From contig CAZPIC010000015.1 of assembly GCA_964586835.1 (NCBI GenBank), forward strand, positions 1-52,959: a stretch of 52,959 bases of DNA, in the 5' to 3' direction. Numbering within the stretch: position 1 is the first letter of the stretch; the number at the start of each line of letters is the position of its first letter. This document shows, piece by piece, positions 16,298 through 25,404 of the stretch. The stretch comes from CAZLYF01 sp964586835 (GTDB lineage: Bacteria; Bacillota; Clostridia; Christensenellales; Aristaeellaceae). The translations under genes and the position numbers were made by a program. The notes under the pieces were generated by a model. That model did no database searches. It was not told the origin of the DNA and was given only the letters and a program-made list of their open reading frames with translations.

Positions 16298-17097
16298 AGT
16301 ACGCGTTCATTGGTTTGGGCAATATGGCTGGCGCAATCCTCAGCGGCATGAAAAAGGCCGGCATCCTGGAACGTGACGGGGCGCGGGGATACGATACGGA
16401 CACATCCAGGATGCAGGCTCTCAAAGAAAGCCTGGGGTTGGTTCCCGCTGTCTCTGTCGCCGACGCTGTAGCGACAGCGCAGACCGTTGTGCTGGCTGTC
16501 AAGCCTCAGGCCCTCCCGGGCATACTGCCTCTGGTTCGCCAGTCGCTCCCCGCGGGCAGCCTGGTGATCACCGTAGCAGCGGGGAAACCCCTATCCTTCT
16601 ATGAAGAGGCGCTTGGGAGCCAGGTTCCTGTGATCCGCGTGATGCCGAGCATCAACGCGAAGGTTGGCGCCTCGTCCTGCGCGTTGTGCGGAAACAAACA
16701 GGCATCGAGACAGCAACTGTCCGATGCAGCGGAACTGTTCCTCTCTGTGGGGACTGTGACGGAACTTCCGGAAGACCACTTCCCTATCTTTTCCGCCATT
16801 GGCGGCGCAGCCCCTGCTTTTGTGTTCCTCTTCATGGACGCGCTTGCCTCCGCGGGCGTCAAGGCCGGCCTGCCACGGGACTTATCACTGAAGCTTGCTG
16901 CGGAGATGGCGCAGGGGAGCGCGATGCTTTTGAGAGAGAGCCAAGAGCACCCCTGCGCGCTGATCGACCAGGTCTGCTCGCCGGGCGGGACAAGCATTGA
17001 GGGTGTGCACACGCTCAAGCGCCTGGGTTTTGAACACGCAGTCCTGGAGGCGGTGTCTGCGGTGCTCGCCAGGGATAAGGCCCTGGGAGAGGCCTGA
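16294..17097 (+). CDS. proC: Pyrroline-5-carboxylate reductase
   Basis: ProC performs the last step of proline synthesis, reducing pyrroline-5-carboxylate with NAD(P)H. The 267-residue protein has an N-terminal Rossmann domain with FIGLGNMAGAILSGM, then VVLAVKPQALP and RVMPSINAKVG. The C-terminal helical dimer domain carries GGAAPAFVFLFMDALA and the signature DQVCSPGGTSIEGVHTLK. The start overlaps the proA stop by four bases. With proB and proA, the whole route from glutamate to proline is in one transcript. Confidence 0.95.
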   Translation: MKYAFIGLGNMAGAILSGMKKAGILERDGARGYDTDTSRMQALKESLGLVPAVSVADAVATAQTVVLAVKPQALPGILPLVRQSLPAGSLVITVAAGKPLSFYEEALGSQVPVIRVMPSINAKVGASSCALCGNKQASRQQLSDAAELFLSVGTVTELPEDHFPIFSAIGGAAPAFVFLFMDALASAGVKAGLPRDLSLKLAAEMAQGSAMLLRESQEHPCALIDQVCSPGGTSIEGVHTLKRLGFEHAVLEAVSAVLARDKALGEA

Positions 17098-17131
17098 GCG
17101 CGGGGTGCCAGCCACAGGGACTGGAGCTGCC

Positions 17132-18484
17132 TTATGTGCCTCTCGCACGCTTCCTCATGATCAGAAAATACCCGGCATAGTGCGCCGCTGACGTAACAGC
17201 CCAAGAGATCGGATAGGACAGGTAGAGGATATCGGGCGTACGGTTTTTAGCAAACACGGTGAAGAGCCACAGGATCCGGACGCCCACAACCCCTGTGAAG
17301 GATACAAGCATGGGAAGGGTTGCATTGCCCATCCCGCGGAGGATGCCCACAAGGGCTTCCATGATGCCACAGAGGGAATAAGTCTTTAGGATCAGACCCA
17401 GGCGGATTTTACCGTAGGCGATGACCCGCGTGTCTGTGGAGTAGAGCCGCAGCAGGCTCTCGTCCAGCAAGAGTCCTGAAAACCCGAGCAGGGCGCCGGT
17501 TGTCAGGACGATCAAGATGGACAGCGACAAGACGCGGGGGATGCGGTCAACTCGTCCAGCGCCTGCGTTTTGCCCTGTGAAGGTGAGCGCAGTATGATGG
17601 ACGGCGTTCATAGATGTGTAGACAAAGCCCTCGATGTTGGCTGCCGCCGCGTTTCCTGCCATGGCAACGGAGCCGAAGGAGTTGACGGCGGATTGTATCA
17701 GGACATTGGAAAAGGAAAAAATACTTGCCTGCAGGCCGGCTGGAAGCCCGACCTTCAGGATCAACCATACCTTGTCCGGGGATAGGCGAATGCGTTTGGG
17801 ATGCAGACGGATGGCTCCGTTGGACCTCATAAGTGAGACCAGTGTCAAGGCTGCGGAAACGCACTGGGAGATCACAGTCGCAAGGGCTACACCTCCCGCA
17901 CCCATCCCGAACCGAATGACAAATAAGAGGTTTAATAGCACATTGACCGCACCCGCGATGGAGAGATAATACAGCGGCCGGCGCGTATCCCCAATGGCGC
18001 GTAAGATGGAAGCAGCAAAATTATAGACCAGGGAAAACGGCACACCTAAAAAATAGATGCCCAGGTACTGCGTGGCTTGGTCAATGACGTCAGGCGGAGA
18101 ACCTGTTAAGGCAAGTAGCCGCCCGGCTGCGGCCCATCCGAGTGCTCCTGCGACGAATCCGCATACAAGGCTCAGCCCGATGGCGGTATGTACGGTGTCG
18201 GTGACTTCTCTATGGCTCTGAGCGCCGTGGAACTGGGCTACGGTGACGCAAGCGCCGACAGCCAGACCCATGAACAGGTTTGTGGTAAGCGCGATCAGCG
18301 AGCTGGTGGACCCCACCGCGGCCATAGCCGAACTCCCCGCGAAACGCCCGACCACCACAATGTCCGCGGCGTTATACAGCAGCTGAAGTACCCCTGACAG
18401 CATCAGCGGAAGAGAAAACCGCAGCATGTTGAGAAGTAGCGGCCCGCTGGTCATGTTCATCGGCGGCCTTCGTAGCCTGCGCAT
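17132..18484 (-). CDS. MATE family efflux transporter
   Basis: The 450-residue protein has twelve predicted helices in two halves. It begins with the MATE pattern MTSGPLLLNMLRFSLPLMLSG, followed by LLYNAADIVVVGRFAGSSAMAAVGS and GLAVGACVTVAQFHGA. The second half repeats it with LPAGLQASIFSFSNVLIQSAVNSFG. MATE proteins export cationic drugs or metabolites using Na+ or H+. AAAGGGG lies just ahead of the ATG at 18484. It lies 132 bases downstream of the SDR gene on the same strand and may share its promoter. The substrate cannot be told from the sequence. Confidence 0.9.
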   Translation of the reverse strand: MRRLRRPPMNMTSGPLLLNMLRFSLPLMLSGVLQLLYNAADIVVVGRFAGSSAMAAVGSTSSLIALTTNLFMGLAVGACVTVAQFHGAQSHREVTDTVHTAIGLSLVCGFVAGALGWAAAGRLLALTGSPPDVIDQATQYLGIYFLGVPFSLVYNFAASILRAIGDTRRPLYYLSIAGAVNVLLNLLFVIRFGMGAGGVALATVISQCVSAALTLVSLMRSNGAIRLHPKRIRLSPDKVWLILKVGLPAGLQASIFSFSNVLIQSAVNSFGSVAMAGNAAAANIEGFVYTSMNAVHHTALTFTGQNAGAGRVDRIPRVLSLSILIVLTTGALLGFSGLLLDESLLRLYSTDTRVIAYGKIRLGLILKTYSLCGIMEALVGILRGMGNATLPMLVSFTGVVGVRILWLFTVFAKNRTPDILYLSYPISWAVTSAAHYAGYFLIMRKRARGT

Positions 18485-18616
18485 CTGTACCCCTTTCTGC
18501 TATCGCTTTGCGGCTTGAAGACTCGGGATCAGGAGCCCGCGTCTCATCCGTTCGGGACCGAGGATCCTGTATAAGCCCCAGGCAGGGCACGGCCTTCGAG
18601 ACTGGGTTCAGGCGGG

Positions 18617-19339
18617 TCAGCCTCTAAGGGACCAGCCTTCATCCCCGTGATAGATCATTCGTTTGCTCATCCCGCCGTCCACCAACAGTGTCTGGCCTGT
18701 GATGAAACTGCTTTCCGAACTGCACAGAAAAAGCACGATATGGGCGATCTCCTCTGGCGTACCGACCCTGCCAACAGGGTGTTGAGCCCTGTCCGCGCCC
18801 GGTCGTGCCGCGCCTGTGGTGTCAATCCATCCGGGCGCTACTGCATTGACGCGGGCGACGCCCGAAAGGGAGACAGCGAGTGCGTGGGTCAGAGCTGTGA
18901 CACCACCCTTGGCAGCCGAATAGCTTTCCGTGTCACGCTGGGACTGAAAAGCCCGGGTTGACGAGAGGTTGACCACAGCGGCGCCCGGAGCAAAATGGGC
19001 CAAGAAGAGGCGCGTGAGATAGTAGGGCGCCACGACGCCGACCTTCTGGGTATACAAAAAATCATCCCATCCGCAGGAGGTCAGACCACCCCGGGTTTGC
19101 ATGGCGTTGTTGACAAGGAAGTCGATCTGCCCAAAGCGTGCGACGCAAGCTTTGGCGAAAGCCTCAAGCGCTTCCCGATCCGAGACATCGCCCTTAAAAT
19201 AGCAATCGCAGCACGGGGCTTCAGGATGCAAATCGATGACCGCTGTGTCCGCGCCCCTTTGTGCGAAGGCCTTGACGATGGAGAGGCCAATCCCCTGCGA
19301 GCCCCCGGTGACGACGGCGATTTTGCCTGAAAAATCCAT
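18617..19339 (-). CDS. Short-chain dehydrogenase/reductase (SDR)
   Basis: This 240-residue classical SDR enzyme has the cofactor-binding VTGGSQGIGLSIV near the N-terminus, an NNAMQTRGG segment (NNAG-like), the catalytic serine in VNLSSTRAF, the active-site pair in ESYSAAKGG, and a C-terminal SSFITGQTLLVDGG. The acidic residue in VIDLHPEAP after the second strand suggests NAD rather than NADP. GGAGGGG lies 7 bases ahead of the ATG at 19339, so a longer start at 19393 is rejected. It is divergent from a fucose-mutarotase-like gene, which hints at a sugar or sugar-acid substrate, but this is only inferred. Confidence 0.88.
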   Translation of the reverse strand: MDFSGKIAVVTGGSQGIGLSIVKAFAQRGADTAVIDLHPEAPCCDCYFKGDVSDREALEAFAKACVARFGQIDFLVNNAMQTRGGLTSCGWDDFLYTQKVGVVAPYYLTRLFLAHFAPGAAVVNLSSTRAFQSQRDTESYSAAKGGVTALTHALAVSLSGVARVNAVAPGWIDTTGAARPGADRAQHPVGRVGTPEEIAHIVLFLCSSESSFITGQTLLVDGGMSKRMIYHGDEGWSLRG

Positions 19340-19388
19340 GTGTGAACCCCTCCGAAAAAGCGAGGCATGTGTCCGCCTCACAGCGTCT

Positions 19389-19418
19389 ATCATAGTCCCT
19401 TATTCAGGAAAGGAGCAA
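19389..19418 (-). promoter_or_regulatory. Promoter for the SDR/MATE genes
   Basis: On the minus strand TTGCTC (19418-19413) is followed after 18 bases by TATGAT (19394-19389). The predicted start is about 40 bases upstream of the SDR ATG. Confidence 0.45.
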
Positions 19419-19546
19419 GCGGATTTGAGACCATCCTGTACCCTGCTGTTTCAGGCGTCCACGCTTCGTGATAAGATATCCTTGATCTGGCAGGAGTCGA
19501 GGGCCAGTGTACACCCCTGAATCGGAACAGCAAAGGAGAGTTCGTA

Positions 19547-19981
19547 ATGCTAAAAGGGATTCCACATATCATGTCCCCAGAACTCCTGAAAACCATCGCT
19601 GAGATGGGCCATGGTGATGACCTGGTGATCGGCGACTGCAACTTCCCTGCCTCTTCCACTGGCAGAACCTGCATCCGGGCAGACGGCGTGAAGGGCATCG
19701 ATCTGCTGGACGCTGTCCTGACGTTTTTTCCCCTGGACACCTTTGTAGATGCGCCCGTAACCCTGATGCAGCCGACGCCCGGAAGCATGGAAGGTGAACC
19801 GCCTGCCTGGTCACAGATCAGAGACATTGTTGAAAACCATCAGCCGGGCACGAAGGTTGGCGTAGTGAATCGTTTCTCGTTTTATGATCTGGCCAAAAAG
19901 GCTTACGCAACGGTTGCTACCAGTGAGATGCAGTATTGGGCCTGCATCATCATCAAAAAGGGCGTGCTGATCCAGGCTTGA
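19547..19981 (+). CDS. fucU: FucU/RbsD-family sugar mutarotase (L-fucose mutarotase-like)
   Basis: The 144-residue protein belongs to the RbsD/FucU family, which interconverts the alpha and beta anomers of free sugars. It reads MLKGIPHIMSPELLKTIAEM, then GHGDDLVIGDCNFP with the conserved histidine at 22 and aspartate at 30. It ends with VGVVNRFSFYDLAKKAYATV and a hydrophobic tail. The length and the opening match FucU better than RbsD. AAAGGAG lies ahead of the ATG. No fucose isomerase or kinase is in the window. A ribokinase at 26261 and a ROK kinase at 22167 are the nearest sugar enzymes, so the physiological sugar could be fucose, ribose or another. Confidence 0.85.
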   Translation: MLKGIPHIMSPELLKTIAEMGHGDDLVIGDCNFPASSTGRTCIRADGVKGIDLLDAVLTFFPLDTFVDAPVTLMQPTPGSMEGEPPAWSQIRDIVENHQPGTKVGVVNRFSFYDLAKKAYATVATSEMQYWACIIIKKGVLIQA

Positions 19982-20081
19982 TCGGGGCGAGAACCCAACT
20001 GGTATGACGAGCGGACAGAGATGCCGGCCTGGCGGGGTAGCATGGATGCCATGGACGGCGCTTAAGCAAATGGAGGCTGGG

Positions 20082-20110
20082 TTGATAAGCCCGCACGTGT
20101 GGTGTACAAT
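20082..20110 (+). promoter_or_regulatory. Promoter for the DUF3048 gene
   Basis: TTGATA (20082-20087) and TACAAT (20105-20110) are exactly 17 bases apart. The start point would be near 20117, about 41 bases before the ATG. Confidence 0.65.
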
Positions 20111-20157
20111 CGGCCGGAACCAAGACCACACTGATTTGACCTGAGGAGGCCGCACTG

Positions 20158-21243
20158 ATGAGAAGGACCCTTGCCTGCATACTGACGATGCTGATTCTCC
20201 TTCCTGCCCTGGCAGTCAATGCCGAGGCTGGCCTGACGCTGATAGAGGGCAGACTGACGCGGAACATCCCCATCAAGTCTTCTTATCCCGACAACCCCGT
20301 TGTGCCAGGAGAAAGCTCCACGACGGGACTTCCGTTTTCCGGGATCTATGTCCCGATCCTGATGGTGGTGGACAATTCGCCTGCAGCGCATCCCCATTGG
20401 GGAGTCGGCGATGCAGATGTGATGTACCAGGCGCCCAATGGAGGCGTCGGAGCGACAAAGCTGCTGGCGCTCTTTGCTGATACCGTACCCGACGCCGCGG
20501 GGGGTGTGCGGTCAGCCCGCATGCCCTTTGTCGATGTGGCACTGGGGTGGGGATCGGTTTTTGTCTATGGCGGCACCCCTCCAAAGCGCGTGGCGGCGGA
20601 TGCGAATGTCTATTCTCAGCTTGGCAAGAACGGGATGAACAAGGCGGGCATCGCCTTTGACGTGAACGCGAACAACGATTACAGCAACCGGGTCAACTGG
20701 GAGATCAGGCCGCATAACTTGTCCGCGCAGCTCCTGCGAATTAAAAACGCCATGATTACTAAAGGAAATACCTTTGTAGAACGACCCTTTCGCTTTACGG
20801 ACGAGCCGCAGACCGCTGGGGTTCCAGCAGGCACGATCGATATGAAGCACTACGGAGAGGAAAAGAAAAAGGTATCCAATTCCTCCAGCGACTCGAGCTT
20901 TGCTTTCGATCCCGCGCGCAACGCGTACATCCGCACCAACAGCAGCGGCGTATATGTGGACATGTATGACCTTGCGACACCCATAGAATACGCGAACGTC
21001 ATCGTACAGCGAACGCAGTTTAGCTATGCGGGGGGAAGCTATGTTGTGACTAAGCACGTTGTAGGCTCCGGCGCGGCGGAGATCTTTACAGGCGGCAGGT
21101 ATATCGCCGGCGCCTGGTCCTGCGCAAGCCAGGGGGCGCGCACGGTCTTCCTGGATGATCAGGGCCAGGAAATCGCGCTGCAGCGTGGCAAGACCTTCAT
21201 CGTGATCACCAACGACGTTACGGAAGTCAGCTACGGCCCATAA
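20158..21243 (+). CDS. Secreted DUF3048 domain protein (YerB-like)
   Basis: This 361-residue protein has a signal peptide (MRRTLACILTMLILLPALAV then NAEAG, cleavage probably near residue 22). There is no lipobox, unlike B. subtilis YerB, which is a lipoprotein. The DUF3048 core is clear: PILMVVDNSPAAHPHWGVGD, ADVMYQAPNGGVGATKLLALF, VRSARMPFVDVALGW, and a C-terminal subdomain with VGSGAAEIFTGGRYIAGAW and TFIVITNDV. The function of the family is not established. It is probably a soluble extracytoplasmic protein. GAGGAGG lies ahead of the ATG, and a strong terminator follows. Confidence 0.88.
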   Translation: MRRTLACILTMLILLPALAVNAEAGLTLIEGRLTRNIPIKSSYPDNPVVPGESSTTGLPFSGIYVPILMVVDNSPAAHPHWGVGDADVMYQAPNGGVGATKLLALFADTVPDAAGGVRSARMPFVDVALGWGSVFVYGGTPPKRVAADANVYSQLGKNGMNKAGIAFDVNANNDYSNRVNWEIRPHNLSAQLLRIKNAMITKGNTFVERPFRFTDEPQTAGVPAGTIDMKHYGEEKKKVSNSSSDSSFAFDPARNAYIRTNSSGVYVDMYDLATPIEYANVIVQRTQFSYAGGSYVVTKHVVGSGAAEIFTGGRYIAGAWSCASQGARTVFLDDQGQEIALQRGKTFIVITNDVTEVSYGP

Positions 21244-21265
21244 GCGCAGGCGCCCTGGTTCTAAG

Positions 21266-21296
21266 CCCGCTCCCAGCTTTCCAGGAGCGGGTTTTT
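21266..21296 (+). terminator. Rho-independent terminator after the DUF3048 gene
   Basis: CCCGCTCC (21266-21273) pairs with GGAGCGGG (21284-21291) around a 10-base loop, followed directly by five T residues. Confidence 0.8.
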
Positions 21297-21299
21297 CCA

Positions 21300-22166
21300 A
21301 TGCGCTTGTGCATACGCTAAGCGCTGAAAGGCCATGATGAGCTTGGCGATAGAAACACGCCGAAAGGCAGAGGGGCATCATGAGGTGGAATCTGAAGAAA
21401 GCCGAAAGCAAGCCCTCGGTCTGACGAACAGGAACCGCTGCTTGTCAAAAAGCCGCGGAGCACGGCGCGTGGGTGGGAGAGCAGCGCAAGGGATCTGGAA
21501 GGAGTGCGGGTACAGCAGGCCAATCAAGGGAAAAGCCGTGTAAGACTTTCGCTGAGGCTGAGAAGCCTTCGTTTCCCTTTGCACAGGATGGTCGGAAAAA
21601 GGGGCGTCCGCGTGCATGAGAAACTTTTTAGATACTTTCAGGTCACGCTACGCAGCCTGACCTGCTGGAAACAAGCCAGGCCCATGGCATACATCTGAAG
21701 GAATCTGAAACGATACACGAAAGGCCGGCTGAATTGCGACAGCCGCGCCAGCCAGGGCGTGTGCCTGAAGCCCTGCAATGAGAGACTCAGACCATGACTA
21801 CGACCACGCTTTTATGGAAACATTGGTAACGTATCCGGACCCGTCAGGAGAGCCTGAAATGCCTGGACACAGATGCGGGGAAAACGTGGGAATGGGCACC
21901 TCAAGGCTTGGATCTGGGCGTGCAGTGAGCAACTGCTCCTGTGTCCGGCCTTCACAAACAAAAGGCTGGTCTCCCGGGGGTTCAGACCTCTCCGCAAGGC
22001 ACAAGGTGCTGTATGGAACCTTCTGAGCTGCTAGATCTCGTATAGTACACGCGAGGGGTGAAGACAGCTCGGGAACCAATCTCCTGCCGTCTTCCCGATC
22101 GCTGTCCCCGGTGGATGATACGCAAAGCCCGATTCTGGAAAGCAAGGCTGGGAGGGACTACGGGGC
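21300..22166. other. 870-base stretch without a recognisable gene
   Basis: No frame on either strand in this interval has a family signature or a convincing ribosome-binding site. The longest open frames (about 80-115 codons near 21780-22150) look random in composition. One perfect 7-base hairpin is present, CAGGTCA at 21639-21645 and TGACCTG at 21658-21664. It may be eroded coding DNA or a non-coding locus; I cannot tell which. Confidence 0.4.
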
Positions 22167-23030
22167 TTAGGGCGCCACGGGTTCAGTAAGGGAGGCGGCG
22201 CCGAGGACCCCCGCGTCGTTTCCAAAGCCAGCAGCCACGATCTGGACAAAAGGTGTGTATCGCCTGAAAGCACTGGTTTCCATCACGACACGCTGAATGC
22301 TCCCGACGACGATCTCTCCCGCATTGGACAGACCGCCTCCGATGGCGATCACTTCGGGCATAAACATCATCATCAGACTGCCTAGCCCGATGGCGACTTC
22401 CTCCAGATAACTCTCCCAGAGGTCCAGCATCCTGCCGGCGCGAATGTTGGCGATGACCTCTTTGACGGGCTTGCCTGCTGTCCTGCGCAGAACACTTCCC
22501 GCAGCATAAGCTTCCCAACACCCGCGCTGGCCGCAGGAACACTGCCTGCCTCCTGCATGGGTGACCATATGCCCGATTTCTCCGTGCATCCCGTAGTACC
22601 CCCTCATCGGAAGCCCATTGATGAGGACGCCCCCACCGATGCCGGTGCCCAGCGTGATTAAAATGCCTGTCCTTACGCCCCTGAGCACGCCATATCTGCG
22701 TTCTGCTTCCAGGGCGCACAGCGCGTCGTTGTCCATCGCCACGTGGGTACCAAAGGCATGGTCGATCATGGGACCCAAGGGGACTGCTTGCCAGCCGAGA
22801 TGGTTGGCAGTGACATATCCTGCGCCATCGATGCTTCCAGCGCATGAAATTCCGACCGGCGCGCCCGGGAAAGAACGCTCTGCGATGGCGGCCATCTCCA
22901 GGATCGTGTTCACCATTGCCTCTGGTTCTCTGGGAGAAAGACGCCGGTCACGAAAGACGATGTCTGTCCCGTTTAGGACACAGCCGAGCTTAATGGTTGT
23001 ACCGCCGATATCAATGCCAATGGCGTACAC
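22167..23030 (-). CDS. ROK family sugar kinase (glucokinase-like)
   Basis: The 287-residue kinase phosphorylates a hexose, probably glucose or an N-acyl hexosamine, with ATP. Near the start it has the phosphate-binding YAIGIDIGGTTIKLG. GTHVAMDNDALCALEAE contains the catalytic aspartate, and ITLGTGIGGGVLINGLP follows. The zinc-binding ROK signature is HGEIGHMV then CSCGQRGCWEAYAAG. A second phosphate loop is seen in EVIAIGGGLSN. The GTG start at 23030 has AAGGGGTG ahead. It lies 94 bases downstream of the pyrophosphatase gene on the same strand. The exact sugar is unknown. Confidence 0.9.
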   Translation of the reverse strand: MYAIGIDIGGTTIKLGCVLNGTDIVFRDRRLSPREPEAMVNTILEMAAIAERSFPGAPVGISCAGSIDGAGYVTANHLGWQAVPLGPMIDHAFGTHVAMDNDALCALEAERRYGVLRGVRTGILITLGTGIGGGVLINGLPMRGYYGMHGEIGHMVTHAGGRQCSCGQRGCWEAYAAGSVLRRTAGKPVKEVIANIRAGRMLDLWESYLEEVAIGLGSLMMMFMPEVIAIGGGLSNAGEIVVGSIQRVVMETSAFRRYTPFVQIVAAGFGNDAGVLGAASLTEPVAP

Positions 23031-23124
23031 AGTTCACCCCTTGCGTTGATGTTCGCATGCTAACACAACGGGTGGGCAGACGCAATGGATGAAGACGGAG
23101 ACGCCTTGTGCGCAGGAAGGGCGG

Positions 23125-25245
23125 TCAGAAGATGGACCAGTGGAGAAAGAGCACGGCCAGCAAGGATGACACGAGGGAGACGACGGTGATCTGGGTGTTA
23201 ATGGAAGGACCCGCAGTGTCTTTAAAGGGGTCTCCCACTGTATCGCCTATGACGCTTGCCCTATGTGCGTTGGAGCCCTTTCCACCCTCGTGGCCCGCTT
23301 CCACATATTTTTTACCGTTGTCCCATAGGCCGCCAGCGTTAGACATGAAGAGTGCAAGTAGAAGCCCCGTGACAATGTTTCCAAGCAGGAACCCGCCGAT
23401 GGCGTTGACGCCGCCGATGAACCCGACCGCCAGCGTTGAGAGGATGGCCATCAAACCTGCGGGAATCAGCTCCTTCAGAGCGCCTGTTGTGGCGATATCA
23501 ATGCATCTGTTGTAGTCGGGCTCCGCGCCAGGCAGGCCATCCCTGAGCCCCGGGATAGTGCTGAATTGTCTGCGAATCTCTGCGACCATGCGCTGTGCGT
23601 TCCTGTCGACGCCCAGGATCAACATGGCGGAAAACACTGCCGGGATGGCGGCGCCAATGAGGACACCGAAGAAAACAGTTGGATCGGTCAGGTTAAATCC
23701 AGTGAGCAGCGCACGGACAGGTTCTCCGGATGCAGCCAGCCCCCGGTTGATCTCCTCAAGAGCCGCGTTGACCTCGGACATGAAGGCACCCAGCAGACTG
23801 ATGACGGTAAGCCCGGCTGCTCCAATCGCAAAGCCCTTCGTGACTGCCTTGACGGTGTTTCCGGCACTATCAAGCTCATCGGCGATGCGGAGACTCTCCT
23901 CCCCGAGACCGCCCATCTCAGCCAGACCGCGTGCGTTATCTACGATAGGGCCGTAAGCGTCGTTGGAGATGATCATCCCCACAATGGACAACATGCCCAC
24001 TGCGGCCATTGATATGCCAAACATGGGGTATCCAGGCCCCAGCGGCTCACAGAGCTTGTAGGCAATCAAGGCGGAGACAGCGATGCCCGCCATAGCGGGG
24101 AGGGCAGAAATAAGCCCGTAAGAAACACCGGATAAAATCGTAAATGCGGGGCCTGTTTTGGAGGCGCGTGCTACATTTTTGACCACGCGGTATCGATCAT
24201 CCGTAAAGAAGTTGGTCGCGATGCCGATGATTACTCCCACCAGAAGGCCGGCTGTCGAGGCGCCCCAGATTCGCCAGGAAAAGCCCCTGAATACCAGTGT
24301 CGCCAGAGCGGTTAGTGCAAGGAAGACGCCCGTGGTCACGTAGGTGGAGGAATTGAGTGCACGGGTGGGCCCACCTTTGTCGGTGACGCGCACGGTGGCG
24401 ATGCCCAGCACGGAGGACAAAAGGCCCAATGCGGCATAGCAGTAAGCCATCATGACATTCACGCCGCTCCCTTTGTCCAGTGCGAAAGCCATGACGACAG
24501 CGGCTGCCATGGAAGCCACGTTGCTGTCAAACAAGTCTGCTCCCATACCTGCAACGTCGCCCACGTTGTCGCCCACATTGTCAGCGATGACTGCGGGATT
24601 GCGCGGGTCATCTTCAGGGATGCCAAGCTCTACTTTACCAACAAGATCCGCACTGATGTCGGCGGTCTTGGTGAAAATACCGCCTCCTGCTTTGGCAAAG
24701 AGCGCAAGTGAACTGGCGCCGAAAGAAAAACCCAGCAGAAGTGTCGTGTCGCGAACGAGGATCATCACGCCCATGGCTCCAAGCAGGCAGGCGCCCACGA
24801 CCACCAGGCCCATGACAGCCCCACCCCGAAAGCCGATCAGGAAGGCAGGCTTCAGACCCTTCGCAGTGGCTTCAGCTGTACGGGCGTTGGCGCGTGTCGC
24901 GACCATAATGCCCACCTGGCCTGCAGCGGCTGAAAAGAGGTTGCCACATAGGTAGGCGATAGCCATTTTCAGGTTGCTTGCAGCGGACACATTCGCTGAC
25001 CATATTGGGGTGGGCAGAAGCAGAAAGATCAGGGCAGATACGATGCCGGCAAAGCCAGCAAGCGCTCTGTATTCCTTTCTGAGGAAGGCGTAGGCGCCGC
25101 TGCGGATGAGGCCTGCGATGTTCAGTATTCTCCGGTTCTCGCAGGGCTGCCTGCGGACCCAGAGGTTCAGATGTACAGCATAGGCAAAAGCTACGGCAAT
25201 CGAGAGGGCTGCGATAGCATAGATAACGATGGGTGTCGGTTCCAC
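23125..25245 (-). CDS. hppA: Membrane-bound proton-pumping pyrophosphatase (K+-independent type)
   Basis: This 706-residue protein with about 16 helices couples hydrolysis of pyrophosphate to ion transport out of the cytoplasm. The catalytic segment reads KTADISADLVGKVELGIPED, followed by IADNVGDNVGDVAGMGADLFDS. Near residue 466 the sequence is GNTVKAVTKGFAIG. In this family lysine and threonine at the two positions equivalent to 460 and 463 mark the K+-independent, H+-pumping enzymes, while K+-dependent ones have alanine there. Here they are K466 and T469. The start is GTG at 25245 with GAGGAGG further upstream than usual (about 11 bases). Confidence 0.93.
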   Translation of the reverse strand: MEPTPIVIYAIAALSIAVAFAYAVHLNLWVRRQPCENRRILNIAGLIRSGAYAFLRKEYRALAGFAGIVSALIFLLLPTPIWSANVSAASNLKMAIAYLCGNLFSAAAGQVGIMVATRANARTAEATAKGLKPAFLIGFRGGAVMGLVVVGACLLGAMGVMILVRDTTLLLGFSFGASSLALFAKAGGGIFTKTADISADLVGKVELGIPEDDPRNPAVIADNVGDNVGDVAGMGADLFDSNVASMAAAVVMAFALDKGSGVNVMMAYCYAALGLLSSVLGIATVRVTDKGGPTRALNSSTYVTTGVFLALTALATLVFRGFSWRIWGASTAGLLVGVIIGIATNFFTDDRYRVVKNVARASKTGPAFTILSGVSYGLISALPAMAGIAVSALIAYKLCEPLGPGYPMFGISMAAVGMLSIVGMIISNDAYGPIVDNARGLAEMGGLGEESLRIADELDSAGNTVKAVTKGFAIGAAGLTVISLLGAFMSEVNAALEEINRGLAASGEPVRALLTGFNLTDPTVFFGVLIGAAIPAVFSAMLILGVDRNAQRMVAEIRRQFSTIPGLRDGLPGAEPDYNRCIDIATTGALKELIPAGLMAILSTLAVGFIGGVNAIGGFLLGNIVTGLLLALFMSNAGGLWDNGKKYVEAGHEGGKGSNAHRASVIGDTVGDPFKDTAGPSINTQITVVSLVSSLLAVLFLHWSIF

Positions 25246-25280
25246 TGCGACTTTACCTCCTCATGATGCTTATATCCTGG

Positions 25281-25309
25281 AGTATAGATCCAAAACAGCG
25301 GAATTCATA
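25281..25309 (-). promoter_or_regulatory. Possible promoter for hppA
   Basis: On the minus strand a good TATACT -10 box (25286-25281) lies 17 bases from a poor -35 candidate TATGAA (25309-25304). It is about 35 bases upstream of the GTG start. Confidence 0.35.
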
Positions 25310-25369
25310 GTGGAGCGGGCAGAACTGTTTCAGGGGGCGGGATCAGGACGACAAGCACCACGATTATGG

Positions 25370-25375
25370 TATAAT
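25370..25375 (+). promoter_or_regulatory. Extended -10 promoter for the DUF368 gene
   Basis: A consensus TATAAT with a TGG extension lies 29 bases upstream of the ATG at 25405. The -35 region is not recognisable. Confidence 0.45.
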
Positions 25376-25404
25376 GGCTCGAATACGTAAGCGTGGAGGC
25401 GGAC

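Noticed and set aside
21778..22145. Overlapping ORFs of 80-115 codons on both strands
   Set aside because: They show no domain pattern, lack ribosome-binding sites, and both strands are open, which is common in GC-rich non-coding DNA.
23558..24955. Long plus-strand ORFs inside the pyrophosphatase gene
   Set aside because: They are antisense shadows of a well-supported 706-residue gene, with the low-complexity Ala/Ser/Pro composition typical of such shadows.
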